Notes: generated by a model not told the origin, from the sequence alone. A DNA stretch of 64,000 nt from an uncultured Muribaculaceae bacterium (GCA_910589055.1 CAJURN010000003.1:30161-94160), one strand, 5' to 3'. Positions 9,595 to 19,674 are shown, counted from the stretch's first letter. Translations and numbers: made by a program.

Positions 9595-12500
9595 ATGAAA
9601 ACGAAACTGTTATTAACGCTACTGATCTTGCTTGCGGCGTTTCCGGCACTGGCCGAGACGCTGAATGTGAGAGGTACCGTCACCGACAGCAACGGAGAGC
9701 CGCTTATCGGCGTATCCATCACTGCAAAGGGACGGAAAGCAGCCGCTGTCACGGATATCGACGGCAAGTACAGTATCACTGTGGACTCCAAGGTTGCCAC
9801 GCTCCACTTCTCATATGTGGGCTTCGACAGTCAGGATGTCCGCGTAAACGGCCGTACACAGGTTGATGTCGTGATGAAAGACAGCTCCGTGGCTCTCGAC
9901 CAGGTGGTCGTGGTGGGCTATGGCGTTCAGAAGAAGGTCAATCTCACGGGTTCTGTCTCCTCTGTGAATGTGGGGCAGGATATGACGTCGCGCTCGGTTC
10001 CGAATGTGTCGTCGGCTCTGTCGGGACTTATGCCCGGTCTGTCGGTCAACCAAAGCACCGGTATGGCCGGAAACAACAGCGCCACGCTTCTTATCCGCGG
10101 TCTCGGCACAATCAACGACGCATCGCCGCTGATTGTGGTGGACGATATGCCCGACGTGGATATCAACCGCCTGAACATGAATGATATCGAAAGTATTTCG
10201 GTGCTCAAGGATGCCACGGCGTCGTCGGTCTATGGCTCGCGTGCGGCCAACGGCGTAGTGCTTATCAAGACCAAGAGCGGCAGCAAGGACAAGCCCACCC
10301 AGATCAGCTTCGCAGGCTCTTTCGGCTGGCAGAACGCCACCCGTGCCTATGACCTGTTGAGCGACTATGCCCAGGCTCTGCATCTGCATCAGCTCTCAGC
10401 GGCCACCAACCCCGGCACTAACGGCGTGCAGCAGAATTACAAGGAAGGCACAATCGACCAGTGGCTCGCCCTGGGTATGATTGACGAGATGCGCTACCCG
10501 AACACCGACTGGTTCGACTATATCATGCGCACCGGTACCATACAGAACTACAACGTGTCTGGTACGGGTGGAAATGACAAGGCCAATTTCTTCGCATCAA
10601 TCGGATACATGAAGCAAAAGGGCCTGCAAATTAACAACGATTACGACCGTTATAACATCCGCGCAAACTTTGACTATCAGGTAGTCAAGCAACTTAAAGC
10701 CGGCATCCGCCTTGACGGTAACTGGAGCAACTACTCCTATTGCCAGAGCAACGGCTTCAACGGCGAGGACAACCGCATCGGCAATGCTGTTTCGGGCATC
10801 TATCCCTACGACCCGGCGACAGGACACTACGGCGGCCCTATGGCTTACGGCGAACTGCCCGAGGCTTTCAACCCCTTGTGCGTGTATGAGAATTCGGTCA
10901 AGAAAGAAAACCGTCAGGAGCTGAACGGCACGGCCTTCCTTGAGTGGACCACGCCCCTGAAAGGTCTTACGGCACGTCTTGACTACTCGCTCCGCTACTA
11001 CAACCAGTACTACAAGGACACCCCCAATCCGGTGCAGTCCTACGACTTCCAGCAGGACAGCTACAAGGAGTTGTGGTATGTGCAGCCGAGCGCCGGAGTC
11101 ACCGACCGCAATGTCAACGGCTACAAGACCCTTCTTAACTTCCGTCTCAGCTACGACAAGACATTCCTGACCCACCACAACATCCGTGCGCTGGCAATAT
11201 ATAGTGAGGAATACTGGTACAGCCGCTCGAACAGCGTTTCGCGAAACGACCGCATCCACCCCTCGCTCTCCGAAATCAATGCCGCGCTGACTACGCAGCA
11301 GTCGACAGCCGGAACATCGTCGCGCCAGGGACTTCGCTCTGTAATCGGACGCGTGAATTACAGTGCATTCGACCGCTATCTCCTGGAACTGAACTTCCGC
11401 GTCGACGGCAGCTCGAAGTTCCTGCCCGGACATCAGTACGGATTCTTCCCCTCAGGTTCCGTGGGATGGCGTTTCAGCCAGGAACCTTGGCTGCAGCCGC
11501 TCGTTCAGAACTGGATGCAGAACGGTAAACTGCGTGTGTCGTACGGACACCTCGGCAACAACAGTGGTGTCGGAGCCTACCAGCAGCGTGAAATCATGAC
11601 TCAGAACAATTACATGTTCGATGGGAAGATTGCCACCGGCTTTGTCTATCAGAAGATGCTCAACCAAGACCTCACGTGGGAAAAGACGAGCGTGTTCAAC
11701 GTGGGTCTCGACTTCAGCCTTCTCCGCTCGCGCCTGTCGGTCGAAATCGACTACTACGACCGCCTTACCACCGGCATGCTTCAGAATTCACAGATGTCGA
11801 TACATCTCACCGGCGCCTACGAGGCTCCGAAAGCCAACCTCGGCAACCTGCGCAACCGCGGTGTCGAACTCAATCTTACATGGATGGATCGCGTGGGCGA
11901 TTTCACCTACTCAATCAACGGCAACGTGTCCTACAACCGCATGAATCTCGAGAAGTGGGGCGAATTCCTCGACAAAGGTTATGTGTATCTCAACATGCCT
12001 TACCATTTCACCTACTACATGCCCTCGCTGCCTTACCTGGCACAGACATTCCAGGATATCTATGACTATGCCGACCAGGGCGCCAAACCCGGCGACATCA
12101 TCCGTCTCGACACCAACGGCGACGGCATACTTGATGCCAACGACAAGATTGCCGACCCGAACTCCCTGCGCGACGCTCCGACGACAAACTTCGCGCTCAA
12201 TGTCAAGTTGGGATGGCGCGGATTTGACTTCGCTATGCTGTGGCAGGGTAGTGCCGGACGCAAGGATTTCTGGATCAACAAGTACAACACCACCATCCTG
12301 CCCACACAGAGCTACACTCCCACCGTGGATCATCTTACAAAACCGTGGTCGTGGGAGAACCGCGACGGCGAATGGGAGCGTCTGGGCGGAAACGCCACCA
12401 ATGCCACGGAAAATTATTTCCACCTGCGCAACATGGATTATTTCCGCATGAAAAATATCCAGCTCGGCTACACGATTCCCGAAACCGTGTCGCGCAAGTT

Positions 12501-12651
12501 CTTCGTGAGTGCTCTGCGTGTGTATTTCAGCGCCGAAAACCTCCTTACAATCACAGGTTACGAAGGCCTTGACCCGGAGAAACCGGCCAACTCAGGCGAC
12601 CTCTATCCCACTACGAAGACTTACACCGTGGGTTTGAACCTGACTTTCTAA
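9595..12651 (+). CDS. SusC-like TonB-dependent outer-membrane transporter
   Basis: 1018 residues. Signal peptide (MKTKLLLTLLILLAAFPALA), then a carboxypeptidase-like regulatory domain (LNVRGTVTDSNGEPLIGVSI), the TonB-box region (LDQVVVVGYGVQKK), a plug domain (LIRGLGTINDASPLIVVD) and a C-terminal 22-strand barrel ending in an aromatic (VGLNLTF). It imports oligosaccharides made at the cell surface into the periplasm, working as a pair with SusD. The ATG at 9595 follows a TTG that also lies in frame; ATG is preferred. No promoter is evident in the 41 bp after the regulator gene, so it is likely read from the operator-promoter at 5.5 kb. Confidence 0.96.
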   Translation: MKTKLLLTLLILLAAFPALAETLNVRGTVTDSNGEPLIGVSITAKGRKAAAVTDIDGKYSITVDSKVATLHFSYVGFDSQDVRVNGRTQVDVVMKDSSVALDQVVVVGYGVQKKVNLTGSVSSVNVGQDMTSRSVPNVSSALSGLMPGLSVNQSTGMAGNNSATLLIRGLGTINDASPLIVVDDMPDVDINRLNMNDIESISVLKDATASSVYGSRAANGVVLIKTKSGSKDKPTQISFAGSFGWQNATRAYDLLSDYAQALHLHQLSAATNPGTNGVQQNYKEGTIDQWLALGMIDEMRYPNTDWFDYIMRTGTIQNYNVSGTGGNDKANFFASIGYMKQKGLQINNDYDRYNIRANFDYQVVKQLKAGIRLDGNWSNYSYCQSNGFNGEDNRIGNAVSGIYPYDPATGHYGGPMAYGELPEAFNPLCVYENSVKKENRQELNGTAFLEWTTPLKGLTARLDYSLRYYNQYYKDTPNPVQSYDFQQDSYKELWYVQPSAGVTDRNVNGYKTLLNFRLSYDKTFLTHHNIRALAIYSEEYWYSRSNSVSRNDRIHPSLSEINAALTTQQSTAGTSSRQGLRSVIGRVNYSAFDRYLLELNFRVDGSSKFLPGHQYGFFPSGSVGWRFSQEPWLQPLVQNWMQNGKLRVSYGHLGNNSGVGAYQQREIMTQNNYMFDGKIATGFVYQKMLNQDLTWEKTSVFNVGLDFSLLRSRLSVEIDYYDRLTTGMLQNSQMSIHLTGAYEAPKANLGNLRNRGVELNLTWMDRVGDFTYSINGNVSYNRMNLEKWGEFLDKGYVYLNMPYHFTYYMPSLPYLAQTFQDIYDYADQGAKPGDIIRLDTNGDGILDANDKIADPNSLRDAPTTNFALNVKLGWRGFDFAMLWQGSAGRKDFWINKYNTTILPTQSYTPTVDHLTKPWSWENRDGEWERLGGNATNATENYFHLRNMDYFRMKNIQLGYTIPETVSRKFFVSALRVYFSAENLLTITGYEGLDPEKPANSGDLYPTTKTYTVGLNLTF

Positions 12652-12670
12652 CCATAACATGCTTCATCTT

Positions 12671-14593
12671 ATGAAAACGACATATAAATTCATACTGCTT
12701 CTTCTGGCTCTGATGCCGCTTGCGGGCTGCCGCGAGGGATTGCTCGACCAGGATCCCACCGACTCGCTCTCGAAGCAGCAATACTGGAAGAATGAGGACG
12801 ATGCCGTTTCGGCTCTTGCCGGAGTATTGTCCGACACACGCTATCTCTTCTGCCGCGACTATTATCTCGACGGAATGGGTGAATACGTGAAGATGCGCGG
12901 CAATTCATTCCTGTCGAACAACGGCAACAACGGTCGCGCCTACATGGGCCGCTGGGATTATCTTCCCTGGGGCTTCGGCGGATGGTTCGAGAACATGTAC
13001 AAGTACTGCTACGGTTCGGTCAACCGCGCCAACTATGTAATCGAGAATGTGGAGGCGATGATTGACGCCACCGACGACGCCGAACTTCGCACCCGCCTGC
13101 AGACCATCGTGGCCGAGTGCAAGCTGATGCGCGCACTGGTGTACTTCCGCCTTATCACATGGTGGGGCGACGTGCCTTATATCGACTGGAACGTCAAGAG
13201 CAACGCCGAGGTGGAGAGCCTCAGCCGCACTCCGATTGCCGAAATTTACAGCCACCTTATCAGCGACCTCGACGAGGTGGTGGCAGCGCTTCCCGAAAAG
13301 GCTGCCGTGCGTGGCCGATACAGCAAACCTGCCGCAATCGCGCTCCGTGGAAAAATCAATCTTTTCTGGGCGTCGTGGAATCATTTCGGCTGGCCCGAAC
13401 TTGACACCTTCACTGCCGACGATGCCGAGGCCATGAGAGCCTACAAGGCTGCGCGCGAAGATTTCCGTGCCGTTATTGAAGACTATGGCCTTGACCTTTT
13501 CCGTGGCGGCGAACCCGGCGTGTGCGACGGTCCCGGCGAAGTCTATCCCAAGGGCACTGTGGTGAACGGTGTGGATCTTTCCGGCAAAGTGAAGCGACTC
13601 GGAGGAGCCGACAATCTCCCCAATTATTACTACCTCTTCCTCCCCACCGCCAACGGTGATCCGGAATTTGTGTTCACATTCGAGCACGGAGGCACAAGCA
13701 CCGCCCAGGGCGAGCAGCTCATGCGCGACTTCGCAGGCCGCACCGTGCAGTATTCGCAGTCGTGGGTGAATCCGCGCGCCAATATCGCCGACCGCTATCA
13801 GTCGACCGTTACAGGTGATTTCTGCGCACCGTTGGTGAAGATGTCGCCCGGAACCGATGCCCGTACCGCCGAAAATTCCACCCTCAACCCCGCAAGTTAC
13901 GCCGACCGCGACTACCGCATGAAGGCCTCAATCATGTGGGACTATGAGCAGCAGATGGGTATGATGGCACTGAAAGAGACAGGCTTCACCCAGTATGAGT
14001 ACAAGAATTGGGAGGGCGCGCTGTCGGTGTTCAATGTCGAGGACGACGGCAGCATAACCGAAAAGAAGTACACAACCTACAACGTACTTTCCACAACGGG
14101 CTACGTTTTCCGCAAATTCGTGCGCAACTATTCCGGACAGGACCGTACCGACGGCGATTTCAACTGGCCTGTAATACGCCTTGCCGACGTGTTCCTGATG
14201 TATGCCGAGGCCGATAATGAAATCAACGGTCCCACGACTTACTCGGTAAATCTTGTCAACCGTGTGCGTCACCGCGGCAACCTTCCGGCGCTCAGCCCCG
14301 AGAAGTGTGCCAACCGTGATAACTTCTTCGAGGCAATCGAGCAGGAGCGCATCGTGGAGCTGCTTGCCGAAGGACACCGCGTGTGGGACCTTCGCCGCTG
14401 GCGCCGTCTCGAAAACGTGTATGGCGGACCCGGTAGCAAAGGCTACAAGTGGTACGACATCTTCGGAGCGCAGGAAAATGAGTATTGGGTAAACTCGCCC
14501 TCGCTGCAATATGAGCAGTGCTACATTTTCCAGATTCCCGAATCAGAACGAAACAAAAACTCCAATCTTACCCAGAACAAGCCCTGGCGATAA
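12671..14593 (+). CDS. SusD-like glycan-binding lipoprotein
   Basis: 640 residues with a lipoprotein signal ending LMPLAGC, so the mature protein is lipid-anchored at the outer-membrane surface. The N-terminal LLDQDPTDSLSKQQYWKNED, the helical TPR-like core (AECKLMRALVYFRLITWWGD) and the C-terminal EQERIVELLAEGHRVWDLRRW are typical of the SusD/RagB family. SusD closes as a lid over its SusC barrel and captures substrate. An upstream in-frame ATG at 12659 exists; the start at 12671 gives a normal signal peptide. It follows susC by about 19 bp. The binding-site aromatics cannot be assigned by eye. Confidence 0.95.
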   Translation: MKTTYKFILLLLALMPLAGCREGLLDQDPTDSLSKQQYWKNEDDAVSALAGVLSDTRYLFCRDYYLDGMGEYVKMRGNSFLSNNGNNGRAYMGRWDYLPWGFGGWFENMYKYCYGSVNRANYVIENVEAMIDATDDAELRTRLQTIVAECKLMRALVYFRLITWWGDVPYIDWNVKSNAEVESLSRTPIAEIYSHLISDLDEVVAALPEKAAVRGRYSKPAAIALRGKINLFWASWNHFGWPELDTFTADDAEAMRAYKAAREDFRAVIEDYGLDLFRGGEPGVCDGPGEVYPKGTVVNGVDLSGKVKRLGGADNLPNYYYLFLPTANGDPEFVFTFEHGGTSTAQGEQLMRDFAGRTVQYSQSWVNPRANIADRYQSTVTGDFCAPLVKMSPGTDARTAENSTLNPASYADRDYRMKASIMWDYEQQMGMMALKETGFTQYEYKNWEGALSVFNVEDDGSITEKKYTTYNVLSTTGYVFRKFVRNYSGQDRTDGDFNWPVIRLADVFLMYAEADNEINGPTTYSVNLVNRVRHRGNLPALSPEKCANRDNFFEAIEQERIVELLAEGHRVWDLRRWRRLENVYGGPGSKGYKWYDIFGAQENEYWVNSPSLQYEQCYIFQIPESERNKNSNLTQNKPWR

Positions 14594-14606
14594 AACGCAT
14601 ATTACC

Positions 14607-15014
14607 ATGAACAGAATAATCCGAAATATAATGATAATGCTGGCGCTGGCTTTTGCAGCAGGAGCCTGCGGCGACAATCCCGTTGACGATGACGGCCTCC
14701 TTGTGACGGGCCGCGACGAATGTTATGTGAGCAACTTTGACCTTACCGGCACCGACCGGCTCACCGTAAAGGTTGGCGATGCCGTAATCGACAATGAGGC
14801 TTGCACGATACACATCACAGTGGTGTACGGAACCGACCTGCACAACCTCTACCCCAAGTTCTCGCTCGTGACCGACGCCAAGCTCGAACCGGCCATCACC
14901 GGACTCACGGATTTCTCCGACCTCGAGCATCCGAGACAGTATACCGTGGTTTCGGGCAGCCGCAAGGTGCGCAAGACCTACACCATATATGTCACGCCCC
15001 AGCAGCGTGGATAA
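14607..15014 (+). CDS. Small surface lipoprotein with Ig-like domain, DUF5018-like
   Basis: 135 residues. The lipobox FAAGACGDNP predicts a lipoprotein; the rest is a single beta-sandwich-like domain with an end (RQYTVVSGSRKVRKTYTIYVTP) typical of DUF5018/DUF4971-like Ig domains found next to SusD in Bacteroidetes loci. It follows susD by 13 bp and precedes another lipoprotein, the position where surface glycan-binding proteins (SusE/SusF type) are found. A glycan-binding or spacer role is inferred; no binding residues can be named. Confidence 0.7.
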   Translation: MNRIIRNIMIMLALAFAAGACGDNPVDDDGLLVTGRDECYVSNFDLTGTDRLTVKVGDAVIDNEACTIHITVVYGTDLHNLYPKFSLVTDAKLEPAITGLTDFSDLEHPRQYTVVSGSRKVRKTYTIYVTPQQRG

Positions 15015-15042
15015 GTCATAATATTTTGATAAAATCCGGAAT

Positions 15043-16029
15043 ATGAAAAATATACTTGTAAAAACCGCGCTTGTGCTGTTGGCGGGACTTTCCGCAGCGA
15101 CTTTCACCGCATGCAGCGATGACTCCGACGAGGTGCGTCTGCTCAACAACAAGTGTCTCAAGCGCACTGTCGGCCCCAATGTCGTGGGCAACGAAATATA
15201 CTTTGTCTATGCGATGGCGATGCCCTACGATTCGGGAAGCCTGAAGAAGTGCACCGTCACCGCGAGCATCGCCGGAGCTGAAGGCACCTGGCTGGAAAAT
15301 CATTCCTACCACACCAATTCGTCGGGTATCGACGTGCCGGTGCATGTGGGCCTGCCTTCCGAGACCGAAGGTCGCGAGACTTCGGTGACTTTCGATGTCG
15401 ACACCTGCGCCGCTTCCCTGCGCTATTACTATGTTATTCCCGAGGAAGCCCGTGGCAAGCAGGTGAGCTTCAAGTTCACAGCCGAGGCCGCTTCGGGCGA
15501 GACCATAAGCATGGAAATGGGACCTTACGACATCTGCCGCCAGTATCTCAAGCGCGACATCACCCTGTCCAAGTCCCGCTGCTACATCTCCATCGAGGAC
15601 ATGGAGGCTTACACGCTTGCCGAAGCCGAGGAAATGCCCGACAAGATTGACCTCGTGTACCTGTGGCGAAATAAAATCAACCAGGGTGTCGATTTCGGTC
15701 ATGTGTTCGCTTCTCCGGTTGCCGACGCGGAATGGCTCGACAACCTTACCGTGCCCGAGACCATGACCCGCGACGTGCGCCTGCGCAAAGAGTGGGGCAT
15801 AATCGACGGACATCTTACCGACGAACCTGACTACGGAACTTACATCGACGATATCGACTTTGAGACAATCCGCCTTGAAGGCATGCCGAACTACTGCGTC
15901 AACATGAAGGAGCAGGGCGGCATGTGGATTGAGACCGCCGATGGCCGCTACCGCGCTTACATCTATATCAACTCTCTGAAATCGACTTCAGGCGGAGTAA
16001 TCAGCATGAAGCGCTACAACATGCAATAA
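15043..16029 (+). CDS. DUF4466-like lipoprotein, probable surface glycan-binding protein
   Basis: 328 residues with lipobox ATFTACSDDSD. The core (LLNNKCLKRTVGPNVVGNEI, YYYVIPEEARGK, KMGPYDI-like EMGPYDICRQY) resembles DUF4466 family proteins encoded beside susCD in Bacteroidetes. It is the last gene of the HTCS-susCD run, 28 bp after the previous lipoprotein, and is followed by the operator-promoter of the GH5 gene. Its likely role is polysaccharide binding at the cell surface. Family assignment is from remembered motifs and is moderately secure; function is inference. Confidence 0.7.
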   Translation: MKNILVKTALVLLAGLSAATFTACSDDSDEVRLLNNKCLKRTVGPNVVGNEIYFVYAMAMPYDSGSLKKCTVTASIAGAEGTWLENHSYHTNSSGIDVPVHVGLPSETEGRETSVTFDVDTCAASLRYYYVIPEEARGKQVSFKFTAEAASGETISMEMGPYDICRQYLKRDITLSKSRCYISIEDMEAYTLAEAEEMPDKIDLVYLWRNKINQGVDFGHVFASPVADAEWLDNLTVPETMTRDVRLRKEWGIIDGHLTDEPDYGTYIDDIDFETIRLEGMPNYCVNMKEQGGMWIETADGRYRAYIYINSLKSTSGGVISMKRYNMQ

Positions 16030-16060
16030 TCTGACAGAATGTGTGTCCTTGCCACGTATT

Positions 16061-16115
16061 TTGCATCTGAAAAAAATATTCTTGCATCGCGAAGTATATT
16101 TTGGGTGTAACTTGC
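16061..16115 (+). promoter_or_regulatory. Candidate HTCS operator and promoter of the GH5 gene
   Basis: Two identical TTGCATC half-sites (16061-16067 and 16082-16088) lie 21 bp apart, the cleanest copy in the locus. The second starts 26 bp before TAACTTGC (16108-16115), a -7 box with two mismatches at its 3' end. The leader to the GH5 start would be about 50 bases. Confidence 0.65.
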
Positions 16116-16172
16116 GGCTGAAAATCCAATCAACGCACAGGACAAATCATTCAATCATAAAATGTTTAATTC

Positions 16173-19100
16173 ATGAAAACTAAATCACTTTCTCTTGCAG
16201 TGCTGATGCTGGGAACATGGTTTGCCGCGGCCGCGCAGGCTCCGACTGTGTCGGCGCCGGTGCCTACCGTCAATTCCGACCAGGTCAAGTCAGCGTTCAG
16301 CGACGCCTACACTGCCTTTACGAAGTGGGACAGCCAGCATGGCGCCACGATGGAGACCATTCAGATCAACGGCTCCGACAATGTGCTGAAATTCGAGGGC
16401 GATTACGTTGCCGTATCTGTGGGCGGACGTAATCTCGCCGATATGGAATATCTTCATGCCGATGTATATTCGCCCGCAGCGGGCGGTGTGTCGCAGGTGC
16501 GTTTCGGCTTTGCCGAGTTCTCCGGCGGCGAAAAGTATGCCGACGCATATCTCACCGACACTCCCGCGGGACAGTGGACGTCGATCGACATCCCTCTGTC
16601 GGCCTTCAACGGCTACAACTTCTCCAACGCGCAGGTTTTCCGAATGACAATGACAAAGACTCCGGGAAACGTGTTCTATATGGACAATGTGTATTTCTAC
16701 ACCACAAAGGTGCAGGAAAACACCACTCCCACCGTGGCAGCTCCCAAGCCTACTGTCGCTGCCGCCAATGTGCGCTCCTGCTTCAGCGACGCTTATCCTG
16801 CGGCCTTCAATTTCGAGGGTTACAACCATTCCGGATGCCAGCTCGCTGTCAAGGAAATCGCTCCCGGCGAGAATGTGCTTGAAATCCGCGACTTCCGTTG
16901 GATTCACTTCGCTCTCGGAGAGGTTGCCGGAACAACTACCGTTGACCTGTCGAACCTCGACTTCGTGCATTTCGACGTGTATGTTCCGCAGAACAACGTC
17001 ACCACTTCCATCCAGCCCGGCATGTACAACGTGGCCTCCAAGAAAGAGGCTTACAGCGGAAAGCAGGCTCTGACAGCAGGAAAGTGGGTGAGCGTCAACC
17101 TCAAGATGGCCGATTTCCAGAACGTGGGTCTCACCGCCGTGAACAATATCACATTCAAGGATCCCGCGGGCAAAACCGGAATCGTGTACATGGACAACGT
17201 GTACTTCTACTCCAACTCGGAAGTGACCGACCCCGATCCCGTTGACCCCGATCCCGACCCCGTTGATCCGACTCCCGTAACCGGAATCAATCCCGCGCCC
17301 GTTCCGCCGAACGCCGCATCCACTGTGAAATCGGTTTACAGCGATGCCTACACTCCTGTCTGCAACTTCACCTATGCCGGCGGCAACAGCGGAATCGCCG
17401 AAGAGGAAATCGCAATCACAACCACCGACAAAGCCCGCAAACTCACCGGTTACAACTGGGTGAAATATGAGCTCGGCAGCGTGAACGCCTCCGACATGGT
17501 GTTCCTCCACGCCGACATCTACACTCCCGCCACCGACGGCTGCACCTCCATCCAGCCCGTGCTCGTCAACGGCTCCACCTCCTACTACACAGGCAGCCCC
17601 GAGCTTACCAAGGGCAAGTGGACTCACCTCAACGTGAAGCTCGCCGACTTTACCGCAAAAGGCCTCAACGCGTCTGCCATCAATGAAATCCGTTTCAAAC
17701 ACGGCGCAACAGGCACTATCATCATCGACAACGTGTATTTCTCGCTCGAAGAAGGCAATAAGGGTACTTCTGATGGAGGTGACACCGGCACAGAACCCGA
17801 CCCGGGCCCCGGCACAAACCTTGACATTCCTCTCGCCCCCGTGCCTCAGCATCCCGCAAGCGACGTGAAGACTTTCTTCAGCGACGCCTATACCGATGGC
17901 TTCGGAAAGTGGAATCCCACAACTTATTCCAATGCAACCGTTGAAATCCTTGATCATGCCGAAGGTCAGAAGGTGACACGCATCACCAAGCTCGACTGGG
18001 CTGCCATCGAACTCGGACAGCGCGACGTAACCGACAAGGGTTACCTCCACATCGACCTCTACACACCCTCCACAAGCAAGGTGGAAACCCTCAGCATCGG
18101 CGTTCAGAACTGGAGCGCAAGCAACGGTTCGATGTACGAGACTGAAGGTGGCGTGGACAAGTGGCACACCCTCACCGGCGACAACTGGATTTCGCTCGAC
18201 ATCCCCCTGAGCAACTTCCCCGGCTACAACTTCAAGGAAAACATGGCCGTGCTCCGTATCCGCAAGACCGGTGCAGGCAACACACTCTACATTGACAACG
18301 TATACTTCTGGGGCACTCCCTCAGGCAGTGGCGATGACTTTGACCCTGACAAATATCCTGCCATCCAGGATGCAACCGCAGGTGAGCTTCCCCCGATGGA
18401 TGAGCCTATGCTCGGTGTGAACCTCTCTTCGGCATCCGGCGGTACAGTTCCCGGCGTGTTCGGAACCAACTACATGTATCCCCGTCTCGAAGACCTCTAT
18501 TATTTCAAGGCCAAGGGTGCGCGCCTTATCCGCTTCCCCTTCCGCGCCGCACGTGTGGTTGAGGACATTCTTAATCCCTCGCTTGACACCAACCAGGGTG
18601 CCAAGAGCGATATCGAGGCAATGAAGACAGTTGTCGCTGAGGCCGAACGCCTCGGAATGTGGATTTTCCTTGACGCCCACGACTATGCCGAACGTACCAT
18701 CAACGGCACACAGTATCTCCTTGGTGAAGGCGAATACACCATCGAACGCTTCGCTACCATGTGGGGCATCATCGCCGAAGCCTTCAAGGACTACACCAAC
18801 ATCTGGGGTTATGACCTCCAGAACGAGCCCAAGGTGACAGCTCCCGTACTCGTCGAGGCTTATCAGGCCGCAATCAACGAAATCCGCAAGCACGACCGCA
18901 ACGCGCAGATAATCGTTGAAGGTACCAACTGGGCATCGGCCTACGAATGGATCTACGGCGACCGTTCCGACAAGCAGTATCCCGAATACACCACTGAGGT
19001 GGCATGGTCCTATAAGCAGAACAGCCCCTGGCTTCTTGCCGGACTTGTCGACCCCGAAAACAAGATTGTATTTCAGGCCCACGGCTACTTCGACAAGGAT

Positions 19101-19589
19101 AATTCCGGAACGTACCAGACCGGATACCAGGAAGTAGATTACCGCAAGCGTTTCCTCCCCTTCCTCGAATGGTGCAAGACCAACAACAAGAAAGGTCTCA
19201 TGGGTGAGTTCGGTGTTCCCTACAACGAACACGCCACCGGCGACGAACGCTACATGGATGTACTCGACGGCGCTTTGCAGCTCTTCCGCGAATATCAGGT
19301 AAATGCGACATACTGGTGTGCCGGTGCGATGTACGAGGGCAACTCCCTCTCCTGCCAGCCCGACAAGAACTCGCTCTATGGCAACTACGCAGTAGAGAAG
19401 TCCACAATGAAAGTCCTTGAGAAATATTTCAAGAATTGGGCAACTCAGACAGGTGTCGAGAATGTAACCGTAAGCGACGAAAATGACGCTGAAGGCGACG
19501 GCCTCACCTACAACATCGCCGGTCAGGTTGTGGACGCTTCCTACAAAGGCATCGTAATCCGCAACGGCAAAAAATTCATCCAGAAATAA
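16173..19589 (+). CDS. Secreted GH5 endo-beta-glucanase/xanthanase-like enzyme with four N-terminal modules
   Basis: 1138 residues. After a signal peptide come four related modules of about 130-150 residues, each opening with a .SDAYT-like segment (near 41, 200, 386, 566) and closing with Y(M/I)DNVYF (near 169, 339, 517, 706), like carbohydrate-binding beta-sandwiches; Pro/Asp-rich linkers separate modules 2-3 and 3-4. A GH5 catalytic domain (about 745-1085) follows, with the acid/base Glu885 in GYDLQNEP and nucleophile Glu1012 in LMGEFGVP; the fold resembles cellulase-type subfamilies. The last 30 residues form a sorting-like tail (SYKGIVIRNGKKFIQK) as in type IX secretion substrates. In this locus it should be the surface enzyme that cuts the polymer backbone. 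The exact GH5 subfamily cannot be fixed by eye. It has its own operator-promoter and a strong terminator. Confidence 0.88.
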   Translation: MKTKSLSLAVLMLGTWFAAAAQAPTVSAPVPTVNSDQVKSAFSDAYTAFTKWDSQHGATMETIQINGSDNVLKFEGDYVAVSVGGRNLADMEYLHADVYSPAAGGVSQVRFGFAEFSGGEKYADAYLTDTPAGQWTSIDIPLSAFNGYNFSNAQVFRMTMTKTPGNVFYMDNVYFYTTKVQENTTPTVAAPKPTVAAANVRSCFSDAYPAAFNFEGYNHSGCQLAVKEIAPGENVLEIRDFRWIHFALGEVAGTTTVDLSNLDFVHFDVYVPQNNVTTSIQPGMYNVASKKEAYSGKQALTAGKWVSVNLKMADFQNVGLTAVNNITFKDPAGKTGIVYMDNVYFYSNSEVTDPDPVDPDPDPVDPTPVTGINPAPVPPNAASTVKSVYSDAYTPVCNFTYAGGNSGIAEEEIAITTTDKARKLTGYNWVKYELGSVNASDMVFLHADIYTPATDGCTSIQPVLVNGSTSYYTGSPELTKGKWTHLNVKLADFTAKGLNASAINEIRFKHGATGTIIIDNVYFSLEEGNKGTSDGGDTGTEPDPGPGTNLDIPLAPVPQHPASDVKTFFSDAYTDGFGKWNPTTYSNATVEILDHAEGQKVTRITKLDWAAIELGQRDVTDKGYLHIDLYTPSTSKVETLSIGVQNWSASNGSMYETEGGVDKWHTLTGDNWISLDIPLSNFPGYNFKENMAVLRIRKTGAGNTLYIDNVYFWGTPSGSGDDFDPDKYPAIQDATAGELPPMDEPMLGVNLSSASGGTVPGVFGTNYMYPRLEDLYYFKAKGARLIRFPFRAARVVEDILNPSLDTNQGAKSDIEAMKTVVAEAERLGMWIFLDAHDYAERTINGTQYLLGEGEYTIERFATMWGIIAEAFKDYTNIWGYDLQNEPKVTAPVLVEAYQAAINEIRKHDRNAQIIVEGTNWASAYEWIYGDRSDKQYPEYTTEVAWSYKQNSPWLLAGLVDPENKIVFQAHGYFDKDNSGTYQTGYQEVDYRKRFLPFLEWCKTNNKKGLMGEFGVPYNEHATGDERYMDVLDGALQLFREYQVNATYWCAGAMYEGNSLSCQPDKNSLYGNYAVEKSTMKVLEKYFKNWATQTGVENVTVSDENDAEGDGLTYNIAGQVVDASYKGIVIRNGKKFIQK

Positions 19590-19630
19590 TCCGGCAGCAT
19601 ACTTCTGTCGAATATCAAACACTTTTTATG

Positions 19631-19670
19631 AGACAGATTCGCCCGCGAGGCGGGTCTGTCTCTGTCTTTT
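19631..19670 (+). terminator. Strong intrinsic terminator after the GH5 gene
   Basis: A 13-bp stem (AGACAGATTCGCC at 19631-19643 with GGCGGGTCTGTCT at 19649-19661, two G-U pairs in RNA) with a five-base loop is followed by CTGTCTTTTTC. It separates transcription of the GH5 gene from that of the lyase gene 18 bp further on. Confidence 0.85.
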
Positions 19671-19674
19671 TCAC

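Noticed and set aside
17220..17280. Short repeated Asp-Pro-Val units looking like a tandem DNA repeat
   Set aside because: They are in-frame Pro/Asp linker codons between modules of the GH5 enzyme, not an independent repeat or CRISPR.
16290..18167. A 625-codon open frame on the minus strand
   Set aside because: Antisense to the repeat modules of the GH5 enzyme; repetitive Val/Gly/His-rich translation with no family features.
18321..19622. A 433-codon minus-strand frame
   Set aside because: Shadow of the GH5 catalytic domain, without recognisable features.
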